This document shows positions 17,533 through 27,818 of a stretch of 64,000 bases of DNA, in pieces (within the stretch, counting starts at the first letter, position 1; each line of letters begins with the position of its first letter). This DNA is from Burkholderia sp. L27(2015). Its GTDB lineage: Bacteria > Pseudomonadota > Gammaproteobacteria > Burkholderiales > Burkholderiaceae. Both the position numbers and the translations under genes were made by a program. Under the pieces are notes generated by a model. The model was given only the letters and a program-made list of their open reading frames with translations. It was not told the origin of the DNA and made no database searches. The stretch spans positions 1,364,404 to 1,428,403 of the forward strand of contig NZ_LMUX01000021.1 of NCBI RefSeq assembly GCF_009765705.1, written 5' to 3'.

Positions 17533-18441
17533 ATGAAGATTCGACAACTTGAGGCGTTTCGCGCGCTGATACTGCGCCAGACCGTGACCCGCGCTGCTCA
17601 GATGCTGCACGTTTCGCAGCCGGCCGTCACGCGTTTGATCAACGACCTGGAAAGCAGCGTAGGGTTTGCCCTATTCGAGCGTGCCAACGGCCGCTTGCAT
17701 CCGACGCCGGAAGGGCTGGTGTTGTTCGAGGAGGTGGAACGATCGTTCGCCGGTATGGACCGCATCGCTCAGACAGCTGAGCAGATCAAGTCGCTTCAAC
17801 GCGGGTCGCTGCATATCGCGGGGGCGCCGGCCATCGCGCTGGAGTTTCTGCCGCAGACGCTGACCGGCTTTATGCGCGAGCACCCCGGCATCAACAGCGC
17901 GCTGGTCATCCACAGTTCCAGCATCGTGATGGACCTGATCGTAGGGCGGCGTTGTGATGTGGGCTTTATCGCGCATCCGTTGACGCACCCGGCGGTGCAG
18001 ATCGAACTCGTACACAGCGCGTCGATGAAATGCATCCTGCCGCTGGGTCATCGCCTCGCCGAGCGCTCGACGATTACGCCGGAAGACCTGCGCGGCGAGT
18101 CGTTCATTTCATTTCCGAAGGAGTTCGATGTGCGCGTCAGCGTCGACAGGCTGTGCGCCGAGCGGCGCATCGATCGGGTCATGACGTCGGAGTCGCAACT
18201 GTCGCACGCAATATGCGTGCTCGTGCAGCACGGCGCGGGCATCGCGCTGATCGATCCGGTTACCGCCCACTATGCGGCTGGGCGAGTTCTGGTCAAACCG
18301 TTTGCGCCGGCCATCAGCTCGCAGTTCGCCGTCGTGCTGTCGAACCAGCACCCGCCGTCGCAACTCGCCCATGCGTTTGTCGCATACGCGAAGGCGCGCA
18401 TGGCTGAGATGTTTCCGGCAGACGATGGCGCGGCGGCGTGA
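17533..18441 (+). CDS. LysR-family regulator of the NocR/OccR (opine catabolism) type
   Basis: 302 residues; N-terminal HTH with MKIRQLEAFRALI and QMLHVSQPAVTRLINDLE, a form common to the octopine/nopaline regulators OccR and NocR. The effector domain follows (about 90-290). It is divergent from the binding-protein gene over 179 bp, so it very likely activates the oxidase/transporter operon when the substrate is present. Its relatedness supports an opine- or arginine-derived inducer, but that is only suggestive. Confidence 0.92.
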   Translation: MKIRQLEAFRALILRQTVTRAAQMLHVSQPAVTRLINDLESSVGFALFERANGRLHPTPEGLVLFEEVERSFAGMDRIAQTAEQIKSLQRGSLHIAGAPAIALEFLPQTLTGFMREHPGINSALVIHSSSIVMDLIVGRRCDVGFIAHPLTHPAVQIELVHSASMKCILPLGHRLAERSTITPEDLRGESFISFPKEFDVRVSVDRLCAERRIDRVMTSESQLSHAICVLVQHGAGIALIDPVTAHYAAGRVLVKPFAPAISSQFAVVLSNQHPPSQLAHAFVAYAKARMAEMFPADDGAAA

Positions 18442-18523
18442 CCGAATCCAAGCGCGCCTGATTGAGCGCGAGCATGAGCCCAAGCCCAAGCCCAAGCACG
18501 AACGCGAGCCGGTTCGCCGCGCT

Positions 18524-19162
18524 TTATGCGACCGCGCTTTTGAACGCGGGCCGTTCGGTGATTTTGCTATGCCAAGCCAGCAAGGACGGTAGCACGGGCG
18601 GCTGCGCAAGCACCTGCGGGTAGCCGTCGGCCAACCCTTTCCAGCGGTGTACGGCGAGGCCCACTGCGATATCCGCGACCGTGAGGTTCGGCCCCGTCAG
18701 ATAGGCTTGCCTGGACAGCAGCTCATCGACGAACGTCAGCAGCCGTGACGCCTCCTGGTGAGCCTTCTTGATGGCCTCGTAATTGCGCTGCGGCTCCGGG
18801 GTCCGGGTCAAGCCGAGGAAGGTCACGCGCAATGTCGTCCATAGGGTCGCCAATTGCCAGTCCATCCAGCGTTCGCAGTCGGCGCGGCCTTTCGGATCGG
18901 CTGGCAGCAAGATGCCGTCGCCACGGGTAGAGGCGATATAGCGAACGATGGCGTTGGATTCCCAGAGAACGAAATCGTCTTCAATCAGCGCAGGCACCAG
19001 ACCATTGAAATTGAGCTTCAGATATTCGGGCGTGTTGTTGACGCCGAAGTCAAGGCCCGCGTCGATACGTTCATAGTCGCGGCCTTCAATCAAATCGAGT
19101 TCGGCTAGGCACCATGTGACTTTCTGGACATTGATCGAACTGCGTCTGCCGTATATTTTCAT
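18524..19162 (-). CDS. Glutathione S-transferase
   Basis: 212 residues. N-terminal thioredoxin-like domain (about 1-80: MKIYGRRSSINVQKVTWCLAE and ALIEDDFVLWESNAIVRYIA, where Glu-Ser binds the glutathione gamma-glutamyl group) and an all-helical C-terminal domain with YLTGPNLTVADIAVGLAVHR. The Ser8/Ser9 pair is a candidate catalytic serine of a theta/beta-like class. It conjugates or reduces electrophiles with glutathione in the cytoplasm. It converges with the LysR gene and stands alone. Confidence 0.93.
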   Translation of the reverse strand: MKIYGRRSSINVQKVTWCLAELDLIEGRDYERIDAGLDFGVNNTPEYLKLNFNGLVPALIEDDFVLWESNAIVRYIASTRGDGILLPADPKGRADCERWMDWQLATLWTTLRVTFLGLTRTPEPQRNYEAIKKAHQEASRLLTFVDELLSRQAYLTGPNLTVADIAVGLAVHRWKGLADGYPQVLAQPPVLPSLLAWHSKITERPAFKSAVA

Positions 19163-19565
19163 GGGTGTTTTACGAGTGCTTAAGGAGTGTTTTGACGGGG
19201 GTAATGGATATTTATTAATCGGTAAAGCGGATTTAACACGAGGGACTCAACACAGCCGATTTAAAGCGGCGGATCCAGTCCGGTGGTTTTGGCACCACGG
19301 GATCAGCGCCGAATTTGGCGTCGCGCTGCAGCTATTGTCATTTTGCGAGATTATAACGTTCGGATATAGTACTAGCCGCGAAAATAATGCCTTGCGGGCC
19401 ACCCGATAGCCTTGCGGCGTCGGGAACATGCCATATCGTCATGCCGGAATCGGTTTTTGCCGCCATGGCTAGCTAAGCGGTTATTTGCACACAACGATTT
19501 AATGGTTTGGCTTTGTGTCCCGGCATCCGTATCATCCACCGTTGACCAATTTACCTCGCGCATCA
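19163..19565. other. Intergenic region between GST and MFS genes
   Basis: 403 bases between divergent genes with noticeably lower GC than the surroundings. A possible plus-strand promoter lies at 19343-19370 (TTGCGA, 16-nt spacer, TATAGT), leaving a leader of almost 200 nt before the MFS start. No conserved RNA element or gene was recognised. Confidence 0.4.
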
Positions 19566-21188
19566 ATGTCCAATACATTTCCTCCTCCGCCCGGCGAACC
19601 CCTGCCGCTCGAATCCCTCTCGCTCGACGAATCTTCTGGGCAAGAGGCAGGAACGCAAGAGTCAGGAGTGCAGGAGCCAGAAAATCAGGACGCCGCCAAC
19701 GAGCCGATTGTCATACGCCTGGCGCAAGATGTCTCCAGACTGGTGGACCGGGGTGCCGCGATTGGCGGCAATGCCAGGATCGTGATTGCGATCGCGTTGG
19801 GTGGCGTGTTCCTCGATGCTTACGACCTGACCTCGCTCGCCTACGGAATCAAGGATATCGCTCGGCAGTTTTCGCTCACGCCGGTGCAAACCGGTTTGGT
19901 GTCGTCGGCCATCGCGTTTGGCGCCGTGATCGGCGCCTTGTTCGGCGGATACCTGACCGATAAGATCGGCCGCTATCGCGTCTTTATGGCCGACATGCTG
20001 TTTTTCGTGGTTGCGGCCATTGCGGCCGGCCTGGCGCCCAACGCCTGGGTGCTCGGCGGGGCGCGTTTCATGATGGGTTTTGGCGTGGGGCTGGACCTCC
20101 CGGTGGCGATGGCGTTTCTCGCCGAATTCTCGCGTCGCAGCGGCAAGGGCAACAAGGCTGCCAGTGTCGCAGCATGGTGCCCTGCCTGGTATGCCGCGAC
20201 CAGTGGCTGCTATCTGCTGATCCTTGGGCTTTATGCGGTCTTGCCAGCCGCGGATCTGAGCTGGCTTTGGCGTGTCACGCTGGCGTTCGGCGCCGTACCT
20301 GCCTTGCTCATCATTGCGGTGCGTAGCCGCTATATCAGCGAATCGCCGGTGTGGGCGGCAAATCAAGGCGATCTCGATGGCGCGGCGCGCATCCTCAAGC
20401 GATCGTACGGGCTCGACGTCGTGGTGGAGCGCAACACCGATACCGATATCTACGGCAGGTCGGTCGGCATACCGCACAAAGCCTCGTTGCGCAGTTTCAA
20501 GGCCTTGTTCAGTACGACCTACCGCAGTCGGACCATCCTCGCGCTGGTGCTGGGTTGTGCCTCGTCGTTCGGCTATAACGCGATCGTGTTCGGCTTGCCG
20601 GTCATACTCAGCAGTTTTCTGCAGCAGGGTCCGTTGACGACGATCGTCGCGGCGCTGGTGCTGAATCTCGCGTTTGCGTTTATCGGCGGGCTGATCGGCG
20701 TTCGCACGGCACCGACCATAGGTGCATGGAAAATGACCACGCTGGGCGTGTCGCTGCAATTCGTCGCCCTGGTCGGTCTTGCACTGATCGGCCGGCCGAG
20801 TGGCACGGCGCTGATCGTCGGAGCGCTGTTGCTGCTTGCGCTCTATTTGTTTGCACAAGGCTTCGGCCCCGGTTCGCATACGATGACTTATGCGACGCTG
20901 AGCTATCCGACCTCGCTGCGCGGCGTTGGTGTAGGCTTCAACCAGACACTGGTGCGCGCCTCGTCGACCGTCTCGTTGTTCTTGTTTCCGGTGCTTGCGG
21001 CGGCGCTGGGTACTAAAGTGTTCTGGGTAATCGCGGCGGCGCCGTTGATCTCGTTGACGGCGTTGCTGCTGTTGCGATGGGAGCCTTCGGGATACGATAT
21101 CGATGCGGAAGACTACGCGCCCACCGGTGCGCCGATTGCGTCGCCGCGCGCGCTGGGCAGTCGGCAGGGCCCGCTTCCCACGAACTGA
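19566..21188 (+). CDS. MFS transporter, sugar/metabolite:H+ symporter family, with acidic N-terminal extension
   Basis: 540 residues from ATG 19566; an in-frame start at 19515 adds 17. Residues about 1-65 form an unusual Glu/Gln-rich extension (EAGTQESGVQEPENQDAANE) before the first membrane helix. Twelve helices follow, with the motif GGYLTDKIGRYRVF between helices 2 and 3 and FGVGLDLPVAMAFLAEF. Substrates of this family include sugars, aromatic acids and organic anions. It precedes the SDR and organosulfur genes on the same strand but has its own long upstream region. Confidence 0.9.
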   Translation: MSNTFPPPPGEPLPLESLSLDESSGQEAGTQESGVQEPENQDAANEPIVIRLAQDVSRLVDRGAAIGGNARIVIAIALGGVFLDAYDLTSLAYGIKDIARQFSLTPVQTGLVSSAIAFGAVIGALFGGYLTDKIGRYRVFMADMLFFVVAAIAAGLAPNAWVLGGARFMMGFGVGLDLPVAMAFLAEFSRRSGKGNKAASVAAWCPAWYAATSGCYLLILGLYAVLPAADLSWLWRVTLAFGAVPALLIIAVRSRYISESPVWAANQGDLDGAARILKRSYGLDVVVERNTDTDIYGRSVGIPHKASLRSFKALFSTTYRSRTILALVLGCASSFGYNAIVFGLPVILSSFLQQGPLTTIVAALVLNLAFAFIGGLIGVRTAPTIGAWKMTTLGVSLQFVALVGLALIGRPSGTALIVGALLLLALYLFAQGFGPGSHTMTYATLSYPTSLRGVGVGFNQTLVRASSTVSLFLFPVLAAALGTKVFWVIAAAPLISLTALLLLRWEPSGYDIDAEDYAPTGAPIASPRALGSRQGPLPTN

Positions 21189-21290
21189 GCAGCGAATTGA
21201 CCAGCGACCCGCAAGCACGGACTAAGCACGAACCGAAGGGCCGGCGCGCGGCGCTCCATGCATGCTAGGACAACGACGGGGATGACGACG

Positions 21291-22040
21291 ATGACGACCG
21301 AACTCAACACACAAGCACGTGAAGTGGCCTGGATAGCGGGCGTCGGCGCCAGCGCCGGCCTGGGCGCCGCATTGGCGCGCCGCTTTGCCGAAGGGGGTTT
21401 TCGGGTCGCGGTAACTGGACGCAGCCCTGAGCGGCTCGCGGCCATCGTCGAGGAAATTCGCGCGGCGGGGGGCGAGGCGCTTGCATTGCCGGGCGACGTT
21501 AGCGATGAGCACGCCGTTGCGGCATTGGCCTTGCGCATTGCCGAACTCGGCGTGCTGCGCGTGGGGATATTCAATGCGGCAAGCGGCACCCGCGCGCCAA
21601 CGCTGGAGCTGAGCGCCGACCAATTCGAACAAGCGTGGCGCACCAGTACGCTGGGCGGATTCGTGTTCGGCAAACAGGTGCTGGTTTCCCTATTGGCGAA
21701 TGGCGGCGGCACCTTGCTGTTCACCGGCGCGACGGCGTCGCTGCGCGGCCGTCCGCCGTTCGCAGCGTTTGCGGCTGCCAAGGCCGCGCTGCGCTCGCTG
21801 AGCCAGAGCTTCGCGCGCGAGTTCGGGCCGCAAGGTGTGCATGTCGCGCACGTGATCATCGACGGCGGCATCGACGGCGAGCGGCTACGCTTAGCATCCC
21901 CGCAACGGGTCGCCGAACGCGGCGCTGACGGCTTGCTGGACCCCGCGGCCATCGCCGAAGCTTATTGGCAAGTGCATAAGCAACCGCGCAGCGCGTGGTC
22001 GCAGGAGATCGATCTGCGGCCCTATAACGAAACGTTCTGA
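21291..22040 (+). CDS. SDR-family protein lacking the catalytic tyrosine
   Basis: 249 residues from ATG 21291 (GGGG upstream); in-frame ATGs at 21258 and 21282 are alternatives. Rossmann motif GVGASAGLGAALARRFAEGG at about 17-36. Around the active site the sequence reads TGATASLRGRPPFAAFAAAK: the YxxxK tyrosine position is Phe160, Lys164 is kept, and the usual catalytic serine is not in place. A subgroup of short-chain dehydrogenases shares this form, so catalysis is either altered or absent. It lies between the MFS and monooxygenase genes on the same strand. Confidence 0.85.
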   Translation: MTTELNTQAREVAWIAGVGASAGLGAALARRFAEGGFRVAVTGRSPERLAAIVEEIRAAGGEALALPGDVSDEHAVAALALRIAELGVLRVGIFNAASGTRAPTLELSADQFEQAWRTSTLGGFVFGKQVLVSLLANGGGTLLFTGATASLRGRPPFAAFAAAKAALRSLSQSFAREFGPQGVHVAHVIIDGGIDGERLRLASPQRVAERGADGLLDPAAIAEAYWQVHKQPRSAWSQEIDLRPYNETF

Positions 22041-22180
22041 ATGGCGGTTTCCTTCACGTCCGTAATACTCTTGTGCTTGAGCGGATAACGATTCCGAATC
22101 GATTCTGGTTACTCTGCTCGTCGGCGGAAATTGGCGTATCGTGAGTTTTGTTCAACACGACCGCCATCGAGCACAACGCC

Positions 22181-23509
22181 ATGACTAAAGCACGCCAACT
22201 GCGCCTCGGCGCCTTCATGCGCCCCGTCAGTCTGCATACTGGCGCGTGGCGCTACCCGGGCGCCTACCCGGACGCCAACTTCAACTTCGCGCACCTGAAG
22301 CGCTTTGCGCAGACGCTCGAACGCGGCCGGTTCGACGCCTTCTTCATGGCCGACCACCTCGCCGTACTCAACATGCCGGTCGACGCGCTGAAGCGCAGCC
22401 ACACGGTGACGTCTTTCGAGCCGCTGACATTATTGTCGGCGCTGGCCGCCGTCACGGAACACCTGGGATTGATCGGCACCGGCTCCACCACGTTCGAGGA
22501 GCCGTATCACCTGGCACGTCGGTTTGCCTCGCTCGATCACATCAGTGGCGGGCGTGCAGGTTGGAATTTGGTGACCACGTCAAATCCCGACGCTGCATTG
22601 AATTTCGGCTTGGACGAGCACGTCGAGCATGGCGAGCGCTATCACCGCGGCCGCGAGTTCTTCGACGTGGTCACCGGCCTCTGGGATAGTTGGTCGGACG
22701 ATGCCTTCGTGCGCAATGTCGAAACCGGGATCTTTGTCGACCCAGAGAAAATGCACGTACTTGGGCACAAGGGCGAACATCTGTCGGTGCGTGGACCGCT
22801 GAACATCGCGCGACCGGTTCAAGGCTGGCCCCTCGTCGTGCAGGCGGGATCATCCGAAGCGGGGCGGCAGCTCGCAGCGGAAACAGCGGATGCCGTATTC
22901 ACCATGCAGCGCACGCTGGCTGACGGTCAACGTTTTTATGCCGATGTGAAAGGTCGGATGGAGGCGGTGGGCCGTCACCGAGACCACCTCAAGATTTTGC
23001 CGGGCGCGTTCGTCGTGGTGGGCGACACGCTGGAAGAAGCGCGGGAAAAGCGCGCGCTGCTCGACAGCTTCGTGCACTACGACAGCGGCATCGCGTCGCT
23101 ATCGATCGCGCTGGGGCATGACGTTTCGAGCTTCGATCCCGATGGTCCGCTACCTGACATTCCAGAGACCAATGACAGCAAGAGCACGCGACAACGCATG
23201 CTCGATATGGCGCGAGAGGAGAATTTGACGATCCGCCAACTGGCCCAGCGCGTGGGCGGGTTCTCGGGCTTCCAGTTGGTCGGGACGCCTGCGACGATAG
23301 CCGACGAGATGCAAGCATGGTTGGTGGGCGAGGCGTGCGACGGGTTTAACGTCATGTTTCCGTATCTGCCTGGCGGCCTCGACGATTTCGTCGACAAGGT
23401 CGTGCCGGAGCTGCAGCGTCGCGGGATATTCCGGCGCGAATACGAAGGCGCCACGCTGCGCGAGAACCTCGGACTACCACGGCCGGAAAATCGTTTCTTC
23501 AAAGCATGA
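22181..23509 (+). CDS. FMNH2-dependent monooxygenase, NtaA/SnaA/DszA (SoxA) family
   Basis: 442 residues of the bacterial luciferase superfamily. ATG 22181 is used because the upstream alternative is a TTG. Typical blocks: LGAFMRPVSLHTGAWRYPGA at the N-terminus, FFMADHLAVLNMP, LDHISGGRAGWNLVTTSNP at about 135, VQAGSSEAGRQLAAETADAV at about 225 and the C-terminal TLRENLGLPRPENR. Members oxidise nitrilotriacetate, dibenzothiophene sulfone or related C-N/C-S compounds with FMNH2 from a separate reductase. Position upstream of ssuADCB suggests a sulfur-containing substrate here. It is paralogous to the enzyme at 34810. Confidence 0.92.
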   Translation: MTKARQLRLGAFMRPVSLHTGAWRYPGAYPDANFNFAHLKRFAQTLERGRFDAFFMADHLAVLNMPVDALKRSHTVTSFEPLTLLSALAAVTEHLGLIGTGSTTFEEPYHLARRFASLDHISGGRAGWNLVTTSNPDAALNFGLDEHVEHGERYHRGREFFDVVTGLWDSWSDDAFVRNVETGIFVDPEKMHVLGHKGEHLSVRGPLNIARPVQGWPLVVQAGSSEAGRQLAAETADAVFTMQRTLADGQRFYADVKGRMEAVGRHRDHLKILPGAFVVVGDTLEEAREKRALLDSFVHYDSGIASLSIALGHDVSSFDPDGPLPDIPETNDSKSTRQRMLDMAREENLTIRQLAQRVGGFSGFQLVGTPATIADEMQAWLVGEACDGFNVMFPYLPGGLDDFVDKVVPELQRRGIFRREYEGATLRENLGLPRPENRFFKA

Positions 23510-23789
23510 CCTCGGAGCGTAACGGCTAGGCATGAAGCGGACGGGCCCGGGTGTCGCATCGCGGGCTCGGTAGCTGCTGCTCGAACGCGCGCATTGCGCA
23601 TGGAACCGCACGTTAGGCACGGAACCGAACGCCTTATATAAAAATCGCCTTAGCATTCCTGAAACAATCCGTTCCCTTCTCTTGCGACGATCGTTAGTCT
23701 TCCAATGAGTTATTTCTCTCGCTGACTACCTGTGGGCATAGTCACAGGTAAAGCTCGGCGCGCCCCAAAATAAATCGTTGGAGTTACAT

Positions 23790-24779
23790 ATGTCGAAGCA
23801 AAGAGCGCCGCGCGCGTTGGGCGGCTGGATCCGTGCATTGCTTGCAGTGAGCGCGGTCATGCTGTTGGGCACCGCAACGTCGTCGGCCTTGGCCGACGTG
23901 AACACCCACGAGATTCGCATCGGCTACCAAAAAGCTGCGAGCGATTTGGTGCTGTTGAAGGCGCACGGTACCCTGGAGAAGCGCCTGAGTGCGCAAGGCG
24001 TTACGGTCAAGTGGATCGAATTTCCGGCCGGCCCGCAACTGCTGGAAGGTCTGAATGTCGGTTCGATCGATTTCGGCTACGTGGGCGAGGCGCCCCCCGT
24101 GTTCGCTCTGGCCGGCGGCACCGATTTCGTCTATACGGCTTATGAAGTTCCGACCCCGCAAGCCGAAGGCATACTTGTCCCGCAGGATTCGCCCATCCAT
24201 ACGATCGCCGACCTCAAGGGCAAGAAAATTGCCTTCAACAAGGGCTCCGACGTGAACTGGTTGGTAGTCAGCGTGCTCAAGAAAGCCGGCCTTAACTATA
24301 CCGACATCCAACCCATTTACCTGGCGCCGGCCGACGCACGTGCCGCATTCCAGAAGGGCGCGGTCGACGCATGGGCCATCTGGGATCCGTTCCAGGCTGC
24401 GGCGCAGCAGCAAACGGGAGCCCGGCAACTGGCCAACGGCGTTGGCGTGGTGAACCACTATCAATATTTTCTGACGGCCCGCGCCTACGCACAAAAGCAA
24501 CCCGAGGTGCTTAAGACTGTCATCGCCGAGGTCGGGCGCGAAGGTCAGGACATCCGCGCCGACTACAAGAAAGCCGCGGCCGAGCTTGCACCGATTCAAG
24601 GGCTCTCGCCGGACATCATCGAAACGAGCCTGCAACACTATGCACACGTTTTCAAACCGATCGACGCGACCGCGCTCAACGATCAGCAGAAAATTGCCGA
24701 TGCGTTTTACGATCTCAAGCTGATTCCGACGAAACTGAATGTGCATGACGCCGTGTTGAACAAGGTCGGAGTACAGTAA
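23790..24779 (+). CDS. ssuA: Aliphatic sulfonate ABC transporter substrate-binding protein SsuA
   Basis: 329 residues; ATG 23790 has GGAG six bases upstream. Signal peptide (residues about 1-34, [20 protein letters not shown]), then the SsuA/TauA-type fold with [40 protein letters not shown] and [20 protein letters not shown]. It captures sulfonates in the periplasm. The stop overlaps the ssuD start (TAATG). Confidence 0.94.
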   Translation: MSKQRAPRALGGWIRALLAVSAVMLLGTATSSALADVNTHEIRIGYQKAASDLVLLKAHGTLEKRLSAQGVTVKWIEFPAGPQLLEGLNVGSIDFGYVGEAPPVFALAGGTDFVYTAYEVPTPQAEGILVPQDSPIHTIADLKGKKIAFNKGSDVNWLVVSVLKKAGLNYTDIQPIYLAPADARAAFQKGAVDAWAIWDPFQAAAQQQTGARQLANGVGVVNHYQYFLTARAYAQKQPEVLKTVIAEVGREGQDIRADYKKAAAELAPIQGLSPDIIETSLQHYAHVFKPIDATALNDQQKIADAFYDLKLIPTKLNVHDAVLNKVGVQ

Positions 24780-25951
24780 TGAATGTCTTTTGGTTTATCC
24801 CCACGCATGGCGACAGCCGCTATCTGGGTACAGCGCAAGGCGGCCGCCGGGTCAGCTACGACTACTTGAAGCAAGTGGCAGTGGCGGCCGATACTTTGGG
24901 GTACGACGGTGTGCTGCTACCGACCGGGCGCTCGTGCGAAGACGCATGGGTTACGGCGTCCAGCTTGATCGGCGTCACCCAGCGGCTCAAGTTTCTGGTC
25001 GCCGTGCGTCCGGGGCTCACGGCACCGAGTCTTGCGGCCCGCATGGCTGCAACGTTCGACCGGTTGTCCGGTGGCCGTTTGTTGGTCAATGTGGTCACAG
25101 GCGGCGATCCTGTCGAATTGGATGGCGATGGGCTGTTCGAAACGCACACCGAGCGTTATGAAATTACCGACGAATTCCTTCGAATTTGGCGCGGTGTGCT
25201 GGCGGCATCGCACGATAGCGAAGACCTCAGCTTTACGGGCGATCACCTCACGGTGAAAGGCGCCAAAGTGCTCTACCCGCCTGTGCAGAAGCCGTATCCG
25301 CCGCTTTACTTCGGTGGTTCGTCGCCGGCTGCCCATGATCTGGCGGCTGAGCAGGTCGACGTCTATCTCACCTGGGGCGAGCCGCCTGCGGCGGTCGCGG
25401 AAAAAATTGCGGACATGCGGCGCCGTGCCGCCGAACGCGGACGCACCCTGCGCTTCGGGATCCGCTTGCATGTGATCGTGCGCGAAACCGAGCCCCTTGC
25501 ATGGCAAGCCGCCGACGATTTGCTCAGCAAACTCGATGTCGACACGATCAAGGCCGCGCAAACCAAATTCGCCAAGATGGATTCGGAAGGGCAACGCCGC
25601 ATGAGTGCGCTGCATGGCGGGGACACGTCGAAGTCTCGGGCCAAGCTTGAGGTCAGTCCCAATCTGTGGGCCGGCGTTGGTCTGGTGCGCGGCGGTGCGG
25701 GTACCGCGCTGGTCGGCGATGGTGCGACAGTGGCGGCTCGCATGAAGGAATACGCCGACCTCGGTATCGACACGTTCATCCTCTCCGGTTATCCGCATCT
25801 GGAAGAGTCGTATCGGGTGGCCGAGCTGGTGTTTCCGCATTTGCCGCGGCCTCAGCAGGAAAGCTTGCCGGGCTTTTCGCTGTCCGGCCCCTTTGGGGAA
25901 ATCGTGGCCAATCACATCGTCCCTTCGGCTGCGGCCGCGTCGGCCGGCTGA
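24779..25951 (+). CDS. ssuD: FMNH2-dependent alkanesulfonate monooxygenase SsuD
   Basis: 390 residues, luciferase-like. It releases sulfite from alkanesulfonates using FMNH2 and O2, giving an aldehyde. Conserved blocks: [40 protein letters not shown] (Cys near residue 54 of the active site), [20 protein letters not shown] and [20 protein letters not shown] with the active-site Arg. One-base overlap with ssuA and four bases before ssuC. The flavin reductase SsuE is not adjacent; the reductase at 38701 is a possible supplier, unproven. Confidence 0.95.
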   Translation: MNVFWFIPTHGDSRYLGTAQGGRRVSYDYLKQVAVAADTLGYDGVLLPTGRSCEDAWVTASSLIGVTQRLKFLVAVRPGLTAPSLAARMAATFDRLSGGRLLVNVVTGGDPVELDGDGLFETHTERYEITDEFLRIWRGVLAASHDSEDLSFTGDHLTVKGAKVLYPPVQKPYPPLYFGGSSPAAHDLAAEQVDVYLTWGEPPAAVAEKIADMRRRAAERGRTLRFGIRLHVIVRETEPLAWQAADDLLSKLDVDTIKAAQTKFAKMDSEGQRRMSALHGGDTSKSRAKLEVSPNLWAGVGLVRGGAGTALVGDGATVAARMKEYADLGIDTFILSGYPHLEESYRVAELVFPHLPRPQQESLPGFSLSGPFGEIVANHIVPSAAAASAG

Positions 25952-25954
25952 ACC

Positions 25955-26743
25955 ATGGCGTCCGCACTCTCTACACGCATCAATTGGCTTAGACGGATAT
26001 TCCCGTGGATACCGACGTTGGTGCTCATCGCGGTTTGGCAGTTGGCATCCAGTCGCGGCTGGATGTCGAACCGGATTCTTCCGGCCCCGCTCGGGGTCGC
26101 CAAGGCGTTCTGGACGCTGACGCTTTCGGGGGATATTTGGGCGAACGTCAAGGTCAGTTCATTGCGCGCCTTGGCGGGTTTCGTCATCGGCGGTGGTCTG
26201 GGTTTGGGCTTCGGCTTGCTGACCGGTTCGTTCAAGACCATGGAAACGCTGTTCGACACCACGCTGCAGATGGTGCGCAACATTCCGCCGCTCGCCTTGA
26301 TCCCGCTCGTCATTCTCTGGTTCGGCATCGACGAGAGCGCCAAGGTGTTCCTGGTGTCGGTCGGCGTATTTTTCCCTTTGTACTTGAACACGTTTCACGG
26401 CATACGCTCCGTCGATCGAGGGCTGCTGGAAATGGCGCGCAGCTATGGGCTCTCGGGCTGGCCGCTATACCGCGACGTGATACTGCCCGGTGCTTTGCCG
26501 TCGATCCTGGTGGGCGTGCGTTTCTCGTTGGGATTGATGTGGGTGATTCTGATTGTGGCCGAGACCATCTCCGCGCAGTCCGGGATAGGCTACATGACGA
26601 TGAATGCGCGCGAGTTCTTGCAGACCGATGTCATGCTGGTCGGCATTTTGCTGTACGCCGTGCTGGGCAAGTTGGCGGACCTGTTGGCGAATGGCCTGTC
26701 GCGGTACTGGCTGCGCTGGCACCCCAGTTACCAGGCTAACTAA
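25955..26743 (+). CDS. ssuC: Aliphatic sulfonate ABC transporter permease SsuC
   Basis: 262 residues, six membrane helices, with EMARSYGLSGWPLYRDVILP as the EAA loop and VRNIPPLALIPLVILWFGID typical of the SsuC/TauC permeases. It forms the inner-membrane channel with SsuB. It lies three bases after ssuD and touches ssuB (stop then ATG). Confidence 0.94.
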   Translation: MASALSTRINWLRRIFPWIPTLVLIAVWQLASSRGWMSNRILPAPLGVAKAFWTLTLSGDIWANVKVSSLRALAGFVIGGGLGLGFGLLTGSFKTMETLFDTTLQMVRNIPPLALIPLVILWFGIDESAKVFLVSVGVFFPLYLNTFHGIRSVDRGLLEMARSYGLSGWPLYRDVILPGALPSILVGVRFSLGLMWVILIVAETISAQSGIGYMTMNAREFLQTDVMLVGILLYAVLGKLADLLANGLSRYWLRWHPSYQAN

Positions 26744-27655
26744 ATGAAACAGCAGGGGATGATCATGCAACACGCTGGTCTGGAACGTGACGTTGTCTCG
26801 GCGACGGTTCGACGCGCATCGCTTGTCGAGCAGCCGCGGCAATCGGGCATTGCGGTGCAACTGCGCGGGGTCGGCAAGGCATACGGTGAGAAAACCATCC
26901 TGAACGCAATCGACTTGACGATTCCGCCGGGCGAGTTGGTTGCGATCGTCGGGCGCAGCGGGAGTGGCAAAAGCACCTTGCTTCGTCTGCTGGCCGGATT
27001 GGATAAGGTAAGCGGCGGGACTGTCGCTTATGACGGGGTTTCGAGCGCCGCTTCTGATAAGGGCATCCGAGAGGATGTGCGCGTGATGTTTCAGGACTCG
27101 CGTTTACTGCCCTGGAAAAAGGTGCTGGCCAATGTCGCGTTGGGCTTGCCCAGGAGTCGGCATCAGGAGGCGCGCGGCGTGCTGGAGCAGGTTGGTCTCG
27201 CCGATCGTGCCGACGATTGGCCCGCCCATTTGTCGGGAGGACAACGACAACGTGTGGCGCTGGCGCGCGCGCTCGTGCATAAGCCCCGGCTGCTGCTGCT
27301 CGACGAACCCTTGGGCGCGTTGGACGCCCTGACGCGGATCGAAATGCACGCGCTGATTGAGCGCATATGGCGTGCCAATGGCTTTACGGCGCTGCTGGTC
27401 ACGCACGACCCTGCCGAGGCCATCGCGCTTGCCGATCGCGTATTGCTGGTCGAGGACGGTGCGATAGCCATGGATTTGCGGGTGGATTTACCGCGACCGC
27501 GTGCATTGGGTTCGGCTGCGTTCGCGGCGCTTCAAGATCGTTTGTTGCGACGTCTGCTTCAATCCGACCCTGCGGCCCCTGTCGCAGAACCCGCTCAAGA
27601 TCTGGGCGATATTTCGCTGCAACGCACGGTAAGCGAGGTTCGATGGGCGATTTAG
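26744..27655 (+). CDS. ssuB: Aliphatic sulfonate ABC transporter ATP-binding protein SsuB
   Basis: 303 residues. Walker [21 protein letters not shown] at about 70-80, [20 protein letters not shown], Walker [24 protein letters not shown] 26765 with AGGGG upstream is an alternative start. It ends with a C-terminal tail of about 50 residues longer than most SsuB proteins. It is the last gene of the ssuADCB unit. Confidence 0.93.
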   Translation: MKQQGMIMQHAGLERDVVSATVRRASLVEQPRQSGIAVQLRGVGKAYGEKTILNAIDLTIPPGELVAIVGRSGSGKSTLLRLLAGLDKVSGGTVAYDGVSSAASDKGIREDVRVMFQDSRLLPWKKVLANVALGLPRSRHQEARGVLEQVGLADRADDWPAHLSGGQRQRVALARALVHKPRLLLLDEPLGALDALTRIEMHALIERIWRANGFTALLVTHDPAEAIALADRVLLVEDGAIAMDLRVDLPRPRALGSAAFAALQDRLLRRLLQSDPAAPVAEPAQDLGDISLQRTVSEVRWAI

Positions 27656-27818
27656 AGGATCCTGACAGTTCACGGCGCCGGATCGCGCAGGGCCGTGTGC
27701 TGGGAGGCAGAGCTCTATTTTCCGTATCGATCTATCGATAGCGGATTTTCTTCGTTGCCTGGCAATTCGTACGTGGCTACCGTTAACGATTCCGCAATCG
27801 GGCAGGGCAGTACAGCGT

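Noticed and set aside
19662-21218. Very long antisense open frame opposite the MFS gene
   Set aside because: The product is Arg/His/Gln-rich low-complexity sequence without domains, typical of the reverse strand of high-GC coding DNA; the MFS frame has clear family motifs.
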